From Larus michahellis (taxonomy: Eukaryota > Chordata > Aves > Charadriiformes > Laridae): DNA of 64,000 bases. A program made the position numbers and the translations under genes. Below, piece after piece: positions 27,105 through 40,400 of the stretch. The stretch spans positions 6,160,501 to 6,224,500 of the forward strand of contig NC_133910.1 in assembly GCF_964199755.1 (NCBI RefSeq). Reading direction: 5' to 3'. The notes beneath the pieces are model-generated. The model searched no databases, was not told the DNA's origin, and worked only from the letters and a program-made list of their open reading frames with translations. The first letter of the stretch is position 1. Each line of letters opens with the position of its first letter.

Positions 27105-27232
27105 TCTCTTTTGTATATTAATTACATTTTACAAATCTTGTTTTTCCCCCCTTTCTTTACTTTCCCCCCACTTTTCTTTCTTTCTTTTTATTTTTTTTCT
27201 CTTTTTTTTTTTTTCTCTTTTATTTTTTTTAC
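27105..27232 (-). repeat. A-rich block in the 3' UTR (T-rich on plus strand)
   Basis: The plus strand is nearly all T and C here. The gene strand is therefore A/G-rich, with two embedded AATAAA copies (27219-27224 and 27187-27192) only 50-90 nt past the stop. It may act as an early polyadenylation region, or it may be simple sequence that causes internal oligo-dT priming in cDNA libraries. Confidence 0.6.
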
Positions 27233-27275
27233 AGCAAAAGGATCAATCACCAACATGTCCACTGAAAAGTCCGGG

Positions 27276-28416
27276 TTAGCAGAGTTTGGCTGTCATCTGG
27301 TCCGACTGTTTGAGGATCTCGGTGTTGTACAGGTCTAGAGCGTGGTTCACGCGGATGATCTCGCTGTTGGTGAGTTTCAGGCGGTGCTTGAGCATACAAG
27401 AGAACAGATCCAGCTGGGGCTTCCCTGGGGCCACGGGAGGCGCCAGTCTATTGATTCGGTCCCGAATATCCAGCAGCAAGAGCATGACGGAGGAGGAAGA
27501 ATAGAACTGCCCACCTTGCGTGTACGACTGGTTGACCTGCTGCACAGCACTGCGCAGTAGGTCAGCATTAAAACGCAGGCTGTAGCCGTACACCTGCACG
27601 TCTGAGATCTTGATGTAGAACTGACGCTTGGTGGGGTCAGAAAGGTCCACGGGCCCTTGGCCAGTCTCATTACGCAGCAGGGAGGGCAGCCGAGTCCGGC
27701 TGCGTAGGTAGATGTGGACAGTCTCGAAAAAGGTTTTCCACCGGTTGCCCAGTAGCAGGGTCCAGTTGTAGCACTGGCTGTTTTGGAGGCGGATTTTCTC
27801 CCAGCGCGGGTAGCCGTACTCCCCAAAGGGCATGTTCCAGCCCTCAGAGTGACTCCCGCTGAACGGGTTGACGTAGACAAAGAACATAGGGTCCAGGCTG
27901 CTGTTGCGCATCTGGCAGATTCGCATGGAGATCCCGATCACCATGTGGATGAAGTCCATCCGGTTCTTGTTGCTCTTCAAGGTGAGGGACATGCGTTTGC
28001 GCCACCTGGGATCAAAGAAGGTGTCCAGGCGGATCTCGTTGCTGATGAAGGTGGTGTGCACATACAGGCGAGAGTCCATTTTCTGCAGCAGGTACTTCAG
28101 CTCTAGGTCCTGGAAGTCCAAGTCCGTCTCAAAGCTGATGAACTGCTCGCTCCGCTCCGAGTCTACGTTCTGAGGCTCGCAGCGACCCCGGTAAAGCTTA
28201 TAGCCCTTGTTGCATGAGCCGCAGAGAGAGATGTTGGCCAGGCTGCACATGGCACAGCTGTTGTTGCCCCCGATGATGCAGGGGATGGGGCGCTGGCACA
28301 GGCTGGTGCCACCATGGCAAACGCAGCTCCGTTGGCTTTCCAGAAAGGTCCCCCAGAACCCGTTCTCATTGCAGTAGAGCAGGGACTGGACCCGAGTAAG
28401 CCATTCCTGTATTGTC
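27276..28416 (-). CDS. BRINP1: BRINP1 exon 8 (large terminal exon, C-terminal half)
   Basis: This 1,141-nt terminal exon supplies the last base of Arg382, then 379 codons (about residues 383-761) and the TAA stop. It begins [19 protein letters not shown] after the acceptor CTACCCACAG|GACAAT. A second Cys-rich stretch (about residues 397-461, including [12 protein letters not shown]) is followed by the long BRINP-specific C-terminal region with [58 protein letters not shown] and the terminal DQMTAKLC. N-glycosylation sequons appear in NNSC, NISL, RNSS, NWT, NET and NQS contexts. The long open frames on the plus strand and in the other minus frame across this exon are shadows. An annotation starting at the internal Met at about 28250 would miss the first 55 residues of the exon. 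Confidence 0.97.
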
Positions 28417-31400
28417 CTGTGGGTAGGAAGAAGAAAGCATTAGCATTGTAGAGCCTCAAAGTGTCTTTGGTGTTGGCATCTTACTGGAGCCACAGCGCTT
28501 TCAGGGATATATCTGAGACAGAGCTCTCAGAACACTTGTGCCCTGCCGTGGCACCTGGGAGCTATTCCAGTCTATTTCTAGACTGAATCTTTCTTATGCT
28601 GTTTACTCCTTTGGTGGAGAACAAAAGCCCTCTAAGAAATAGCTAGATGGTAGGATTGATCGTCTGAAGCCTCTCTCCACACTGTTCTAGGAGCTGAGAC
28701 TGGCACAGTCTCCTGCCAAGGATCCCATCAGTGCCACAGTGACAAAGTTCAACCATGGGAATGGAGCTGATAAAGCCACGCCAGCGGCGGGGGTGCTATC
28801 AGACATCGCGGGTCGGCATAACTTCTAGGCTAGCAGGAGAAAACTCTTTTCCATGTCACTGGCAATTCCCCCCCACTCTCCAAAACCAGACCTGTAATGG
28901 GATGGGGCAAAGCCAGTAGTAACCTCTGCTTATGGTGCAGAGCACAATAACAGCAGAAAAGAGGGTGGAAGTCAGGGTGCATAGAGGCGAACCTGCTAGA
29001 ACAGCTTCTCCTTTAAAAAATCTGCGGCTAATTAACCTCCTTTTACAGCCTTTCCCCTTAACAAGCAGCCACACTTGCCCATTCCCAAGCCCCACCACTC
29101 TCATAATTGCTATATCAGCACCCTCACCTCCACGTCCTGCAGCCCTGGAACGACTCCTAATGAATGACACCGTAACCCATGTTTGCTTTTCGGATAACCC
29201 ACTTTTGCAATGTTGCCCTGCTGCCCCCTCTTCCCCCCCCCGCCCCGGGGAAATCTCAGCACAGCGACTCCTTTCTCAGCGGCCTTCGGCAGAACGCCTT
29301 GTTCAGCCGCCTGCTCCCTCCCCTCCGCCTCCCCCCCCAGCTAATGAATACTTCATTGTCTCCTCTGGGCAAAAAGTTCTCGGTAGCGCTGCAGCGAGAG
29401 GACTGGCTAATGACAAATTAGGATTCAGTCCCTGTAGAACGGGAGGAGTGATTATGGACAGAGGCTCTCAGAGCTGGATTAGTGAAATTCATGGCACCTG
29501 CATCGCCTGACCTCCGAATAATCATTAAGCTGTAGGCTGTATCAAAGAAGGCATTAAATGATACAGCAGCAAAGAACAGCAAGATGATTAGGGGGAGGGA
29601 GAGAGTGGAGGGATGAGAGTACGAAACAGAGGAAAGCGCTGGAAGGAAAGAAATAATCAAGGAGCAGAAGCAGAAAGGCTAGAGGAGGAAAGAAGGGGAA
29701 AATGTGCAGGTAAAAGGAAAAATGAGAGAGAAATGCAGTGGGCAGGAAGAATAGGGATGGAGAAAAGGGAAAACTGAAACAGCAGCGACAACCGAAAGAC
29801 AGAGGACAGGCAGGAATGAAAAGAAGTAGGAAGAAACTGAGTGAAAGGAGGAGAGAAAAAAAAAAGAGACAGAGCGAGGCAAAAGGAAGTGCATTAGCAG
29901 GAAAATTCTGAAGTCTTGGATGTGGGAAGAGAAAATTTTCACGTTCCTCCTGTGGTATGGGGCGACAGCGTCTCTTTGCCCTGTTCACAGCTACCAGCAG
30001 CTCTCCTGCCAGTGGAAATGACAAGGTTGGCTTGGGAGCAAGGCAGTGACCTCTATAAATATGTGCCATAGAGGGAGATGGTGACAGCCCTGGTCTCTAG
30101 AAAAAGTGCACCGGGCTCCTCCTGGTTTCCAGGACAGCTCTGTTTGGGAGGGAGGGGACAGCACAGCACAGCACAGCGTGACTCGTGACTGCAAAACATG
30201 TTGCTGACAGCAACAAGCACTCTCAAAACCATCCCCTGGGGACCGAGTCTGCCTTCTGCTCAGAAGTGAATTTTTCCTGGCTTTTTCAGCAAGACGTATT
30301 ATTTTTTTACCCCATCTGAAGCCTTGGGATTCCTGTTTAGAAAGCCAGCCAAGTGCACTTGAATTTAGCAAGGCTCCCAGATTCCGGGTTTCAATCTCCC
30401 TCAGGGGCTGTGAGTCCACCTTCATTCCTCCATGCACCTCCTTGAAAGCTTCTTTCTTTACTTCTAACCACGAACCTAAGCATGAAGCCGAGGGATGATG
30501 AGCAAGTGGAGGATGAGCTAAAACGGAAGCATCCCCCCAGTATACGGCCACTGGCTGCTGGGTTCACTGGGCTGGGGGAACTGCTGACGGGAAGCACAAG
30601 GCTCCTGCAGGCTGCCTCTTCCCGCGACTGGGCTTGATGACAGCGATGAAAATCAGAGGTTGCTTTGGAGGGAGTTATCTCCTGCAGCCCCAAGCTTTGT
30701 CCCTGGCTCCCGCTGTAATTTCTACCAAGACACGGACAGGGAGAAGCCCCGTGGCACAAAGAAAATGAAGGGCTGAGGCAGCAGGCTGGTTGGCAGATAG
30801 GTGGGAAATGTCCAGCTCCACCACGTATCGTCTCAGCATCCCTACCCCTGTCCATGAGGTGAGGACGTTATTTCCCTGATTTCCACAGCTCTCTCCATGG
30901 TCACGTTTGTAGCTTTTTGCGGGACTGGGCTTCCAGATGAGGTGGTAACGGTTGCCCGTAGGACTAAAGGTGGTTTCTGGGGTGGTTTCCTCATGCACAG
31001 AATTCCCAGCGTATTTGTGCAGTGCTGGCTCGATGCTTTACACGGGTTTGACACACTGAGAATGCCATTGAGTTCACGGGATAAAGACTGCCAGGCTACA
31101 CAGCAGGGGACATGATAAAAATTAGCCAGATGACCATATCCTGGCTGTCTTAGGTGTGATCTGTCTTAGGAAAAAAAAAAATAATAAAAATGCAATCCTT
31201 CCATTCTTCTCTTTTACTAACAGTCGGCAGAGCAAAACGAGAAAGGCGTCTCATCTGATATCTTGCAATCGAAACTAGTAATTTTCCCATTCTGCGGATC
31301 AACCTTGTAGAGGAAGGGTGGGAGATCAGGAGAAAGAGGGTTGGTTTTCTGGGGGGGGGGGGGGGGTGCGCGTATATGTCTTAGCATTCAGCAGAGACAC

Positions 31401-34400
31401 AAGTAGGACCAAAAAAAAAAAAAAAAAAAAAAAAGGAAAAAAAGAAGGCTACCCACCATCTGCTGATGGCAGCAATAAAGGACGTAATTAAATGAAAATG
31501 CAGAATCCGGGGCAGAGCTGGGCATCGGCTACAAACGTGACAATGGGAAGTGTGATAGAGAGGGGAAATGCGGTATAAATTACCCCATTTTGTCTCGCAA
31601 CTGGGCCAGGATGAGAATATACGCAGGACCAGTCACAGCCCTTCAGCTGACGGGAGGCAACTTCTTAAAACACCCCCCCTGTGATGGCTCAGGCTCAGGC
31701 GAATGGAACCCAGAGATGTCAGGGCCCAAGGAGGCTGAAAAAACCCATTGTTTAAAAGCTGAAAGCCAGTAGCAGAGCAGCCATTAGTTTCCATTTTAAT
31801 TATTTTTCTCTTTCATTAAGGAGTCATAGTTTATCTTTCTCCCTCTTAATATCACCGCAGAAGTTATTTTGCCTGGTGTTTGCTACCTCTGCCAGTTCAA
31901 AGTATTAAGTACCAGAGCATGTGAAATTAAAAAAAGGAAAACTATGTCTCCAAAGGTCACTGTCAAGCAATTTTGCATGCAACTTTAATATCTTCCACTC
32001 CAAACTAAAATGAGAATAAAAATGACAGCCAGGCAAGGCTGTGAGTGAGAGAGATTTCGCGGGGTTTTCCTGCTGTCGTGACGGGGGGCGCGCAGTCCCC
32101 TGGCGGCGCTGGGAGCTGGGCGCCAGGTGATCAGGCAGAGCTGTTTCGCCACTTCAGACCCATCTCTTGTGACAAAAATACCCCATGTTTTACAGGACGG
32201 CGTTGGGCGTTCAGATCAGAAACGGAGGTCAGGTTATACAGAAAGGTGATGAATAATTTTTTCCTCCTGACTTGTCATCTTTTCAGGATTAATCAGCGCG
32301 GGGGAGGGGAAGAGGCTGATGGGTGTCCCTTGAGACAAAGACACAGCCTTGTTGTGGATGGTGTCTGAGATGATTAGAGAGCCATACCAAAGCAAAAACC
32401 AACCAAACCAAACAAAAACACCCAAAAAATCAAACCCACAATCCAGCAGGGCAGATTTTTTTTTTTTTTTTTTTTTTAATTGCAAGAGAAGAGGTAGGGA
32501 ATTAACAAGGTCTCCTTTGCAAACTCGTCTTTCACTTTCCAACCAGCCCTAGCTGCTGTGGAGGTACTTTTGGGCTTTTGGTATGCAACAGCAAAGTAAA
32601 AAATGCTATTTTTATTCTCAGCAGCTGCAAGATGTATTCTTAACTAATGACAATTTGGCTGGAGCCCAGAACATGTATTCCCCCCCGCTCCTCCTTTGGA
32701 TGTTATTTATATTTTCCATCCAGAGGTTTAAAATGCAACTATAGGTACTCATTCAACGTTGAAGCTTTAACAACCGAGGAGTGCTTTCTTTTTCAAACCA
32801 ATGAACCTGCCTGCAAAGAGGTGGTTTTTAAGCAAAAGCAGTGCAGAGCAAATATATATATAAAAATATATATATATTTTTTTTTTCCTTCTTAGCAATT
32901 GCAAAAAGTCATGGAGAATCACCCTAATTGCCAAAATCCCTACTCTTTCTTTCTTTTGGAAACACCACCTCTTCCTTTCCCTGAGGACAATCAACAGCAG
33001 CCCTATTTCTTTTTTTTTTTTTTTTACATTGCTTTGGAATATATAAAGTAGGCTTACTATTACGTGTATTAAAGAGAGAGGCTTGCTCTTAATAGAACCT
33101 TTCCATCCTTTCAAAGCCACTGGCATGCTTGATAAGCGTCTGTCGTTCTGTACAGTAACAATTAGAAAATTAGAGTATTTCCGAGCCCCGTAAAAGCAGG
33201 ATGAAATGCATACCTTCTTCCACTGCACATCTGTCTACCCAGCCCCTCCCCTGCCTCGCTACAAACGCGGAATGACAAATAAGAAAAGAAATGATAATAT
33301 GCCTGGTGGTGTTGACTTAAACAAATCAAGCACATCAGTCAGTTAAAAACCCAGCTGCCATCATCCCATTTTGCCCTCCTTCCCCCAGATTTTATAGTAT
33401 TAGTCGGAGGCTTCCTTTCTGCGTGGCTGACTTTTTAAAATAGACGAGAAATGCTAAAGATGTATTTCTCGCAGTGCTTTGCAGCAACATGGTTGGCTGG
33501 GTATTTGCTCGCTGCTGCTTCACTTCGTTGTTGTGGTGGTTGTGGCACAACTCAAACTAATGCCTGGACACGCTTGTGACTCCTCCACCAGTTGGCTTCT
33601 TCGTAGCAGCTCAGCCAATTGGCAGGAACGGGCCAATTTTTGGAAGTTCTCCAGACTTTTTTTTTCATAATCTCTTAAACTTAATAGATATTTCGCCTCA
33701 TCCCTACTAAGGCCATCAAGTCTTTGTCCAGAAACATGAGATTTCTTGGTAATTAAAGAGATGTTAAGCCCTGGAAGAGTTTGCTGAGCTGCAGAGTAGC
33801 GAAATGAAAACTCAGTGTGCTCTCAAGGGGCTGGATGATAACAGGAGACAGCAGCCAATCAGTTTATTTCCTCTTGAGACTAAATATTTAGGTAATGAAG
33901 GAGGTGAAAAAAACAGTTCCTCTACAAATATTAACTTGGTCTGACCCTTCCATGAGGAGCAGGGAAGAAAAGGCACTTGGACTCATTTTTTCAGTGCTAC
34001 TTCACCCCAGACAAAGTAGAAAGAAACGGCAAGAAATGTTTATTAAATTCGATGGATGCAAGCCTCCAAAAATGATTGGAAGCTAACTTAAACTCAGCCG
34101 TAGGTCAGGGCTGAAAGGAGCCAGCAGGAGGTGACTATTGGATATCAATAGCTGCTGTAGCTGTAATGGAAAATCTGCTCTCCCCATCCGTAATACTACT
34201 GCTGGGCTTCTGGTCAGTGCGGGTGTGCAGGTTCACTCCGCGTCTCGTAGAAGAGATGTGGTCTATTCCAAGGGAAACTAAAGCTTCTCTCTCTCACTCT
34301 GGCTTTATTCATTGAGGAGCACAACTCAAAAATGGGCTGAAGCATCTTGTGCTCCATATGGCCACTTTAACAGCAAATAGAAGCTTAAAGCTAGCCTCTG

Positions 34401-37400
34401 GTACGCGATGCAGGATCGTTTAAAAAGCAGCTTAGTCTGCTTGGCTGTCTGATGCCAGCCCTGCCATAGTCTTGCAGAACACTCCAGAATAAGTTGGGTG
34501 CCCTTCACCTGGGTAGGTAAGACCACACAGAAAGGATGGGAACGTGCTTAGGTATGGTATAAGGGTTACTTACGCCTCCAGAAATTTCAGCCCACTCCCA
34601 AACTTCACCATTTTCCCCCAAACCTCCATGTTAGCACGCCCTATACCCAAACACTCAGGCTGCTGGGTTTAGGTCCAAGGCCAGGCTCAGCTCCACCAGC
34701 CACCCATCCCAACACACCCAGCCCCAACGAAGGATGAAGGTACCTTTCTCTAGGCAGCTGGTGGTTAGGATTGTGCCGACACCGGACACTGAGGCCAAAG
34801 AGTTTGCGGGCAGTGCGCTGGATCTTCTGGCGCTGGGCTTCCAGGGAGCTCTGCAGCAGCTTGTAGCGGTTCTGCAGATCCCAGTCGTTCCCCCAGTGCT
34901 GGTGGATGCTCCCAATGGTCAGGAAGTGGTTGCTAGGTAGCCTTTTCATGAAGGATTTAAACTCATCTGGAACACAGAAAAAACATGGAGAAATACAGAC
35001 GTTTCTAAACTATAACAAAGTTACGAAGCTTTTCATTAGGAGGATGGAGAAACGGCGGTGATGTACGAGGCCATCAGTGCGCTGCTAAAGGAAGGTGATG
35101 TCCATTAATTCACTGGTCTGTCATTCTGCCCCGGGAAGCTCAGTAATTCCATGGCTGTTGCTGCTCCCATATGGGAAATGAAACCCGGAGAGTATTGGGG
35201 TGAAACAATCCAGTTAATGTGTACAGGGTAGAGAAAAAAAGAGAGCAAATTCCCTGCAGCATGGGTTATGAACAAAAAGCGGGGAGTTGTAATCATTGTC
35301 TGCTAAAGAGTTCTCATTTAAATTGTTTTTCAGCTGCTCCTAAAATGCCTTTTGTTGTTGAACTCAAATCACTTTGGCTGTGTTGTTAAAAAAAAAAAAA
35401 AAAGATTAAAAAAAAGCTTTAAAAAAATCCCCAGAGGAAGGGTTTGGATTGCGTTAAAATGCCCTGCTTTCTCATTTTTTAAAAAGAGCATTCTGATTCT
35501 TTTTTTCTCATTTAACTTCATTTGAAGTTAAATGAGTTGCTTTATGTAACTATGAAAATAAAGTAAAATAGTTTGCAGGGCTAAAGTCAGAACAAAATGT
35601 GTCAATTTTAGCCAAAGGAAAAAAATCTAATTGATCCAAAAATATGTTGTTAAATGTTGTTTTGCGATCACTTTATTTCCATTTGATTTTGTTTGATAAT
35701 GAAAAAAACATTATGTAGGGTTTGAGGTTTTTTCATCACAAAACAGAAAATCTGGTACTGTTTCTGTTTATGACCACCCCTTTCCTCCTCACTGAGAAGT
35801 AGAGTTTGCTTAGACTCTGATTGCCGGGCTGGGACATCCTCATATGGAAAAAACAGATGGTTCCAACTTTCTCAGTAGAAAATAACCCAATTTTTGATAA
35901 CAGAAAAACCGCGTTTGACACGCTGAGACCTTCAGAAATGCGAGGAGTGAGCCAACAAAACCCCCATAAAGTGCAATAAAGACAAGAACAAAGCTCTGTA
36001 CCAGGGCAAGAACAACCCCAACAACAACATCAGTGTAGACTTGGAAAGAACCAGTTGAATAACAGCTGCTAGAAAGGCCCTGGGGGTTACGGTGGGCACC
36101 ATGCTGAAGGTGGGTCAACACTATGTTCTCACTGGAAACAAGACCAACTGCATATTGGGCTAAATCTGGTAGGTCGGGGAAGTTAACGTTCACCTCTTCT
36201 TGGCACTATTGGGGCTGCACCTGCATTTCTCTGCCCAGCTTTAGGGACACCCAATTAAAGATGAGTGTTGGGGAGGGCGCAGCTGAGGGCTACCAAGGTG
36301 GTCAAGTGCCTGGAGCCCAAGACCTGCAAGGTCAGGTGGAGGGAGCTGCATTTGTTTAATCTGGTGGAGAAGGGGCCAAGGGGCAATCTAATTACAGCCT
36401 ACAACTGCTTAAAAGGTACTTACAAATTCGAAGGAGAGAAACTCTTCTTATTAGAGACAGATGATATAACAAGGAGTAATGGACAGTTTGCAGCTTGAGA
36501 AGTTCAAATGATTTATTGAAAAGCTTCTTCACTTGGAGGTAATGCAGCACTGGAACACGCTGCCCGGAGACGCAGAAGAATCTCTCCTTTTAGACTCTGC
36601 TAAACAAAACCACGGCCGACCTGATCTAGGGTTGGTGGTAGTCCTGCTTCTAGAGGGAGCTGGACGAAAGCCCTGCCATAAACCCCACAAGGTATCCAAC
36701 AAGAAATGCAGACATCCTTTCCTGTAAGTTATCTACATTATTTTTCTTCCTTTCCTTATTTTTTTTTTAATTCCTTCACCCCATTTTCAGAAGGAAGAGG
36801 ACAATAGGGAAAAAAAAAAAAAGGCAAAAAATGAAATCTTGTAAAGGCTGATATCTTTTCAAATAAAAGAAGTAATCCATAGAACCATTGGAGAAAATCA
36901 GACCAGATAATTTACAACCTATTCTACAAAGCTTATATATATTTGCATAACAGATTTCCTATTATTCAGCAACTTGCAGTTCATGCTTAACTGCCTAACA
37001 AAGAATATCTGTGCATTAGTCAGTACCATCATTACATAGACGATAAATGGATGTTCATGTCCTACTCATCACATGGTGAAACCGAGCACCTAATAAAAAT
37101 AATTATCACCATTGCACTACCAAGATCCACGGGACATCTGCTTGTTTCCTTTCTTCCCCAAAGATAACGGAGAGATTTTTTTTTTTTTTTAATCATCTCT
37201 CAGGTTTTCACTCCATTTGTAATGCTGCTTTCAGCGCCCTTCTCCTCCCCAAAAATGATTCTCTCCTGTTCAGTGGTCCTCTGAAACTATCATCATGTAT
37301 AATTGCTTCTGTTGACCATGCTGATTACTCCTGGTACCTTTCAGCAGTAAAAGCCTTGCATTTGCTTCCCGCCCCTTATAAATCAATTTCCTCAAAAGCC

Positions 37401-40400
37401 TGTTTGTGCAAAAGACCAAGCTTTTTTTTTTTTTTTCTTTTTCCCCCCTCTGATGATGAATGTGCTACATTTTTCATAGAGACGGGCAAGGGAGACATTT
37501 CAGTGCAGTGTGCACATTTTGATACTGCAGTGCAACGTTGGGGGAAAAACAAATGAGCAAAATAAAAGCTGGATGGGTTTGGGTTTGGGTTTTGGGGTTT
37601 TTTTGTTGTTGGTTTTTTTTTTTTTTTTTTTTTAAAAAAGGGGGTGAAAAAATACTTTGCAAAAAGAATAGCTGCTTCATTATTTATTTATAACTATCCC
37701 TGGAGGCCCCAACTTAGACTATGGCTGCGTGGCGCTAAGCCTTGTATCTTCCTGGGAATGGTTCGTTCTTAACCCCGAGAACTTCCAAGCGACTAATGAG
37801 GCTGTCTGCGTTTGGTTTTATTTTATTTATCTGCAGAGAAAATGTTGATGGGGGCTAGGACTACATCTCCCATAATGCAATGTGCCCCCCCCCCGCCTTT
37901 TTTGCAGAGTCACCCCGTCCCTGCAGGCTGTCCCCTGGCAATGACTCGTCACCGCAGGTGGGCGCTGGGCAGAGGGTCCAGCCTCTGGAGAAGAGTGGTG
38001 GCATCCCAGCGACACGGCCATGTCAAACAAGCTCTTTTCAAAGATGAAATATTCACTTTTCCGGTGCTCGTCTTTGCAGTTAAAAAGAAATACCACATTT
38101 TCATCAGAAAGCGATAGTACTGAAAAAAAAAACCCAACCAAAAAACAACCCACCCACCCACCCCCCCCATGACTTTTAATCAAAAGGCTGTTCTAAGATC
38201 CAGAATCACAGTCCGGACACAGAATTTTTTGGCCAGCCAGACTAAAACGCCAAGAACCAGGCAGCATTATTTTTCTCAATTTACACATGAGCAATGGAGC
38301 ACAGGACTACGAGAGCGCTCCTGAGCTGAATTAAAGCAGCATCGGCTCACCGCGGCCTCCTTGACTTTGAAGATGCTCTCCCAAATCACACCAACTCTTG
38401 ATTTGCCCCAAGTGATTTTTTATTTTTTTTTTCAAATTGACCTAGGAATCCAACCCAGATCAGAAACAGAATATAGATCTTTTAGGCTATCAGCAGCTTC
38501 CTGTGCAAATGGTATTTGCTTTCAGAGCACTCGTGCGCCTTTCAGCCCACTTTATTGGAAAAACCTTCAGATGTCATTAGAGATTTCCTTCCTGCTGTTC
38601 ATTATGGAGAAAATCCTCTAGTTATTGGGGATATTTATTAAAACAAAGCAGCAAAATACTAATACTACACGCTTTTGTGATAGCAACTTTCATTTCAAAG
38701 GATAAGTTCACGCATGATGCAACAAAGTGATGAATGAGATGCAGCAGCTTCAAACATAAAGATAATCACTCCATCTAGCCCCGAAAAGCCTCCAGGCCTG
38801 GGTGGAATATGGCTACAGCACAGCCGAGAACTGCGCTGCAATGTGTCACTTTAACACGGCAAATGAAAAACACCTTCCTCTGTCGAAATCTCAAGGGAAG
38901 GGAGACTGAATATAATTATCTACCACAGTCTTTGCTTAGATCAAGCGCAACAAGTACAGAACAGTAACAGTAAAACAATCACTGTGGGACTGTAATTCTT
39001 CTCTCTCCACAGGGCTCTCACCTTCTAAGTGCCTGGGTTAGATCCCCTGGGAATGTACGGGGGTTTGATGAGTGGTGGCCAACATGTGGCTCTTGAGCAT
39101 CTTGTGTGAAGATCCTCTGCCAGAACTAGCAACTAGTAACACTTAACTAGCGGCAGAGGTGTGCCGGCAGGCCCTGCCAGTAATCCTAGTTTGAGTAGTG
39201 CTGAGCTAGCAGAAGCCTCTGAAACCCATGTTTCAGGTTTGCCCCGGTGTGCCCACCTCATCCATGAATCTATAGAAACTTCCAGAAAGCCACTGACCTT
39301 TTCAGCTACTGACCTGCTTCTGGAACTGCCCCAGCCTTGTGGCTCCCCACAGTATATGGGGGGGTTCTCATCAAGGTGGTCATCAGCCTTGGGCCATTAA
39401 CTACCATCTGACCTCGCTCAGCTGAGCACCAAGTTGACAGGGTGAGTTGGACATAAGAACCTGTGCAACAGGAGACACACCAGCAGGGTCCACATACTGA
39501 AGCAAGCAGCAGTCCTCAACAGCCCATTGAGGAAACATCGTAGGCTGCTTCGTTTCAATCATTAAGGGGATCTTCAACATGAAGAAAAGAATTGATGCTG
39601 GGAAGACTTCTGAAGAAGAATTCTTCAGTGCCTTGAATGAAGCTAGACGGTCCTTTCCTCATGTTTTTCTTTCCTAACATGGAGACCTGGACAGTTATGA
39701 CAATAATCATTAAAGAAAACGTGTTGGAAAGCAACTGGCTAACACTAAGAGAGGAGAGGCAGCGCAGGGATGAGTTCTTGCTTAAGTTCTGCTTCGTGCC
39801 CGTGGGGCTGCAGGGTAGGCAGACCACTTCCTAAAGGCAAGGATGTAATTGCACTGATAATATTGCTCTCTTTCCTACCTCAAGCCCTTGAGAGTGATGT
39901 TGCACACCTACTATGGGTGTTACCAGCATCAGTGTGGAACAAACTCTGCTGGCACCTCCAGCGTCACACTGGGAGAAAGTGAAGGGAGAAGAGAAATATT
40001 CACACCAGCAGACATCGGCACTGTAGGAGAAAAGTCATTTTCCCTCCTCCTCTCTATCTCAAATGAGGTGTCATCTGGCCTGGGCTCTCTCTCTGTGAAT
40101 TGCCTTTCACCAAAGCAGAATAAATCATTCATGCAAATCTGAAAAGCAATTTCTGCATCATTCATATTGTGGAAGTTTCTCTGTAGAACTATTAAAGACA
40201 GCTTCTGAGCTGGTTTAGTATGAAAAATCAGATTTTTAATCAAACAAACTCTTCCATGGAAAATATTCCCTTATACACAGAATTACGTGTGGTGTATGCT
40301 TTTGTCTGTATGTACATAGAGAAAAAAAGGCACTCCCTTAAGACTAAGATCACATTTTTGGATTCAATACCCTCTATTGTTTAATCCAAACTGGAACGTT

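Larger units (their letters stand above)
26933..27275 (-). other. BRINP1: Probable BRINP1 3' UTR
   Basis: After the TAA stop, the minus strand runs into about 130 nt of very A-rich sequence (27105-27232 on the plus strand is T-rich), then ordinary sequence, then an AATAAA about 340 nt past the stop. This length would suit a short 3' UTR. The end is inferred from the signal only, so the true end could be elsewhere. Confidence 0.5.
28417..34743 (-). other. BRINP1: BRINP1 intron 7 (6,327 bp)
   Basis: This intron runs from donor GTACCT to acceptor CCACAG. It holds a C-rich patch (about 29220-29340), a long purine-rich plus strand (29575-29930), a 16-G run, a 24-A run, a 22-T run, an AT-rich repeat near 32850 and a CpG-dense patch near 32055-32130. 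I see no additional exon. An AT-rich, non-repetitive block at about 31780-31990 could be a conserved element, but this cannot be told from one sequence. Confidence 0.9.

Noticed and set aside
27377-27880. 167-residue minus-strand frame across BRINP1 exon 8
   Set aside because: It is a shifted frame of the real exon, rich in Ser, Cys, Thr and Arg, and does not match any family.
27783-28106. 107-residue plus-strand frame antisense to exon 8
   Set aside because: A shadow of a conserved, GC-rich coding exon.
29554-30551. Minus-strand frames of 171 and 186 residues in intron 7
   Set aside because: The first reads a purine-rich tract backwards, giving Phe/Leu/Ser-rich text. The second is non-descript, with no splice or homology support.
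31411-31434. Poly-A run as the tail of a retrocopied gene
   Set aside because: No coding remnant, polyadenylation signal or target duplication is visible next to it.
32055-32130. CpG island / internal promoter in intron 7
   Set aside because: Only a patch of about 75 bp is CpG-dense, too short for an island, and no exon starts nearby.
37576-37607. Interstitial telomere repeat
   Set aside because: The units are TTTGGG and TTTTGGGG-like, not TTAGGG, and the patch is short and irregular.
39050-39200. Possible old transposon text (GTGGCCAACATGTGGCTCTTGAG)
   Set aside because: It faintly recalls a widespread amniote repeat, but I could not find ends or a second matching segment, so no call is made.
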